From the NCBI GenBank assembly GCA_021823555.1, contig JAKANW010000115.1:1-7826 (forward strand): a stretch of DNA of 7,826 nt, read 5' to 3'. Positions 6,801-7,826 of this stretch are shown piece after piece. A program made the position numbers and the translations under genes. Within the stretch, counting starts at the first letter, position 1. Every line of letters begins with the position of its first letter. This stretch comes from Chloroflexota bacterium. GTDB taxonomy: Bacteria; Chloroflexota; Anaerolineae; Anaerolineales; Villigracilaceae. The notes under the pieces were generated by a model that saw only the letters and a list, made by a program, of their open reading frames with translations, did not search any database and was not told the origin of the DNA.

Positions 6801-7740
6801 CTATGTGACCGGACGCGGCGAGACACTTGTCGTCAACGACACCGCCAAAGACGCGACCTACTATGCCAACCCAGTGCTCCCCGACACCCGCGCGGAAGGC
6901 GCCATCCCCTTGAAAGTGGGCGAGCGCATTCTCGGCGCACTGGATGTACAGAGCAGCACACCTTATGCATTCACCGAAGAGAACCTGCGCACCCTGGAAA
7001 TCCTAGCGGACCAGTTGGCTGTGGCGGTGGTGAACACAGAACTCTTCGCTGAGACCCAGGAACATCTCTCACAACATCGTTTACTCCACCACATTACCAC
7101 CACCGCCGCCTCCGGCACGACCCTCGAAGAAGCCCTGGAGACAACCGTCAAAGGCTTGCAGGTTACCCTAGGCGGCGACCGCGTTTCCATTTTGATGATG
7201 GACCGCGAGCGGAAAATCCTGGAATTGCGGGCAGCCATCGGTTATTCCGAAGAAATCAACAATGTCCGCGTTGCGGTGGGGCAAGGAATTACCGGTTGGG
7301 TGGCTTCCCACCGCCGCCCGCTGCGCGTGGACGACGTCACCAACGATTCCCGCTATATCCAGGTTAGCTCGAATACCCGGTCGGAATTGGCCATCCCCTT
7401 GCTCTTCCGAAACGAGTTGCTTGGCGTTCTCAACGTGGAAAGCGAACAGATTGCGGCATACACAGAAAACGACGAAGAAATGCTGGGCACACTCGCTGGA
7501 AGTCTCGCTGCCATCATCGCCAACGCCCGCCTGCTGGAGCAAATTCGCCGCCAGGCAGAGCGTGAGCGTATGCTTTACGAAGTTACCAGCAAGATCCGTC
7601 GCTCCACCGATATTCAAACCATTCTGGCAACCACCGCCAGCGAGTTGACCAAGGCGGTTGGAGCACGCCGTGCCCAGATCAAGATCGAATCCGAAAGCGG
7701 CGGTAACGGATCTTCCGCGTCTCCAGATGATGATGAATAG
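3835..7740 (+). CDS. Membrane sensor: double-Cache-like extracellular domain, HAMP and five GAF domains, no output domain
   Basis: This is a 1301-residue protein. A Lys/Arg-rich N-terminus precedes TM1 (about 28-46). An extracellular region (about 47-318) looks like a double Cache domain, with FFIFDPNGNVLVAS near 133-146, RAYFISNYGGYIGID at 228-242 and GVVLEVP at 303-309. TM2 spans about 319-342. HAMP (343-395) has Pro349 and NDEIGVLANAFNRMADQL. A signalling helix (396-422) follows. GAF domains lie near 423-562, 566-732 (degenerate), 742-900, 909-1070 and 1082-1236; the first and fourth are close relatives, and the fifth has GQGITGWV at 1149-1156. A GAF-like helical start (1243-1285) ends in an acidic tail. 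No H-box, HATPase, GGDEF, EAL, HD or methyl-accepting region is visible. It should sense an external ligand and cytoplasmic small molecules and pass the signal to a separate partner. It starts six bases after the second receiver gene, without a clear Shine-Dalgarno; Met24 is a less likely start. Confidence 0.93.
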   Translation: MAPSSLPQIAHGKQKRQGSLRRSMTRTLLVFTFLPLIVMAGATFFTARNMLREQVINQLQGPVQNLVQTVQNEMSFKQTQLRLVIRQKDISSGIQTLLHQGNTSPFYKEAQDKIIASLEAANRAENIQLFDQFFIFDPNGNVLVASKPGWANQNIKTNPHYSLLVNSDVQSFGINDFAPFYPGQFVLLTVEQYRTSDGIARATLVAIDEQPKAIAILKSLEQLNITSRAYFISNYGGYIGIDHSKGTLKPFTSSLDQRTQLGQFLDQMKAAPESLSPKTAEYKNEAGASVIAQVVWLEKLRTGVVLEVPTAAVFGKLNSLIPFTVLVFVVLAILIGAAITTYTNRVVKPILSLSEITNRFAEGDLAGRASVQSNDEIGVLANAFNRMADQLNTLYTSLKEQVEERTREIRTAAEVAQGITTTFNIDDLLQKTVQLIVERFNFYHAGIFMIEETGKYASLRAAYGPSAEEMLKRGHRHEIGSSSIVGWVSANLKPRVASDVDLDPIHYRNELLPKTRAEIGIPIMLGGVILGVLDVQSEEPNTFDEEMIIVLQTLGNQIAAAIQNAIKVDHEQLAAPGIDRMARVALSIAQAVNASEAYETSSRAVKESRHPAIVLKTGKDSSEAITIYNPFREGNTGAPKIVNVSSAEIQRQISGPVLVNDLAKEENIPAALIQLLQDNGCQSSAILPIFVHGRVNGLVMIGELPGQPLTNAVVRPFTVIPDMLSATLEKIESLHESQLRLSELEALNAIQQTMLSTSDVQIFYATLQEQISRVIGDYSFVVALYDPKTNSINIPYLYEDGRVDMVEPFPLGEGLTSILIRTKRPLMLVEDTERQSMALGAKIHGKPAKSWMGVPLLIADEAIGALIVQDPDQEHRFDEHHLSFMIEAAKQMAGVINNVRLLEQSRRTALQLQTAAEIARDISGSLNLDELLLRAVNLIRDRFDFYHASVFLIDMHGEFAVIREATGEAGTQLKRMGHKLGVGSKSIVGYVTGRGETLVVNDTAKDATYYANPVLPDTRAEGAIPLKVGERILGALDVQSSTPYAFTEENLRTLEILADQLAVAVVNTELFAETQEHLSQHRLLHHITTTAASGTTLEEALETTVKGLQVTLGGDRVSILMMDRERKILELRAAIGYSEEINNVRVAVGQGITGWVASHRRPLRVDDVTNDSRYIQVSSNTRSELAIPLLFRNELLGVLNVESEQIAAYTENDEEMLGTLAGSLAAIIANARLLEQIRRQAERERMLYEVTSKIRRSTDIQTILATTASELTKAVGARRAQIKIESESGGNGSSASPDDDE
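4448..4480. repeat. 9-bp inverted repeat within the sensor gene
   Basis: TTGCAATTG (4448-4456) and CAATTGCAA (4472-4480) are exact reverse complements with a 15-nt spacer, inside the extracellular-domain coding segment. Each arm contains the palindrome CAATTG, so chance is a reasonable explanation. No function is claimed. Confidence 0.4.
5948..5979. repeat. Perfect 12-bp hairpin inside the sensor gene
   Basis: CCGGACAACCGC (5948-5959) and GCGGTTGTCCGG (5968-5979) are exact reverse complements separated by an 8-nt loop (TCACCAAC). The structure falls in the codons for residues about 705-715, at the C-terminal end of the degenerate second GAF domain. No T-tract follows, so it is not an intrinsic terminator for the + strand. 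A stable GC-rich mRNA hairpin is expected; its role is unknown. Confidence 0.85.
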
Positions 7741-7744
7741 AGCC

Positions 7745-7826
7745 ATGAACTCAAAATTGCCACAAACGAAATCCGTCCTAGATCGAGTCTTTCGTCTCAC
7801 TGGCGGATTGTATCCGCTGGTGAGCG
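7745..7826 (+). CDS. Partial ORF downstream of the sensor, cut by the window end
   Basis: ATG at 7745 opens a frame that stays open to the last base (27 full codons), beginning MNSKLPQTKSVLDRVF and continuing RLTGGLYPLVS. It lies in a different frame from the sensor, four bases after its stop, so it is probably the next gene of the operon and translationally coupled; no clear Shine-Dalgarno is seen. A basic N-terminus followed by a more hydrophobic stretch would suit a membrane protein. Too little is present to name a family. From context a second sensor or a histidine kinase is plausible, but this is a guess. Confidence 0.55.
   Translation, partial: MNSKLPQTKSVLDRVFRLTGGLYPLVS

Noticed and set aside
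7066..7101. His-rich stretch QHRLLHHI between GAF 4 and GAF 5 as a possible kinase H-box
   Set aside because: It lacks the H-E/D-[LI]-[RK]-[TN]-P pattern, and no ATP-binding N, G1 or G2 boxes follow.
7168..7800. Minus-strand 210-codon ORF over the sensor 3' end
   Set aside because: It is a shadow frame of the fifth GAF with no family features. It would also oppose the coupled downstream ORF.

Overview
The window looks like chromosomal DNA of a moderately GC-rich bacterium. The best guess is a member of the Chloroflexota, class Anaerolineae. This rests on overall style: long tandem-GAF membrane sensors, DivK-like single-domain receivers, a polyprenyl synthetase with a DDILG second motif, and an intergenic heptanucleotide repeat. 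It is an inference, because no phylogenetic marker gene is present. All convincing genes lie on the + strand.

Left part (1-2718). A degenerate 7-bp tandem repeat (2-50) precedes a membrane-anchored protein with a Pro/Thr-rich stalk and a probable papain-like Cys/His/Asn domain. Its stop overlaps the start of a HAD-family phosphatase (ATGA). After 111 bp, with a candidate -10 box, comes a class-I trans-polyprenyl diphosphate synthase of probable short-chain (C15-C20) type.

Middle (2719-3001). A consensus sigma70 promoter (TTGACA, 17 bp, TATAAT) drives a single tRNA-Gly(CCC), followed by an intrinsic terminator. A short regulatory-looking stretch follows, with a repeated TTGTAAGGT, a palindrome and a possible 13-codon leader ORF.

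Right part (3002-7826). A compact signalling operon encodes two stand-alone receiver proteins and a 1301-residue membrane sensor. The sensor has TM, a double-Cache-like extracellular domain, TM, HAMP, five GAF domains and a short GAF-like tail. It has no visible kinase, cyclase, phosphodiesterase or methyl-accepting output. A further ORF starts 4 bp after the sensor stop and runs off the window; it is the natural place to look for the missing transmitter.

No phage, IS, CRISPR or defence system was recognised. The feature most worth following is the sensor plus two-receiver module with no output domain in view. Also notable are a perfect 12-bp hairpin inside the sensor gene and the AT-richer extracellular-domain segment.
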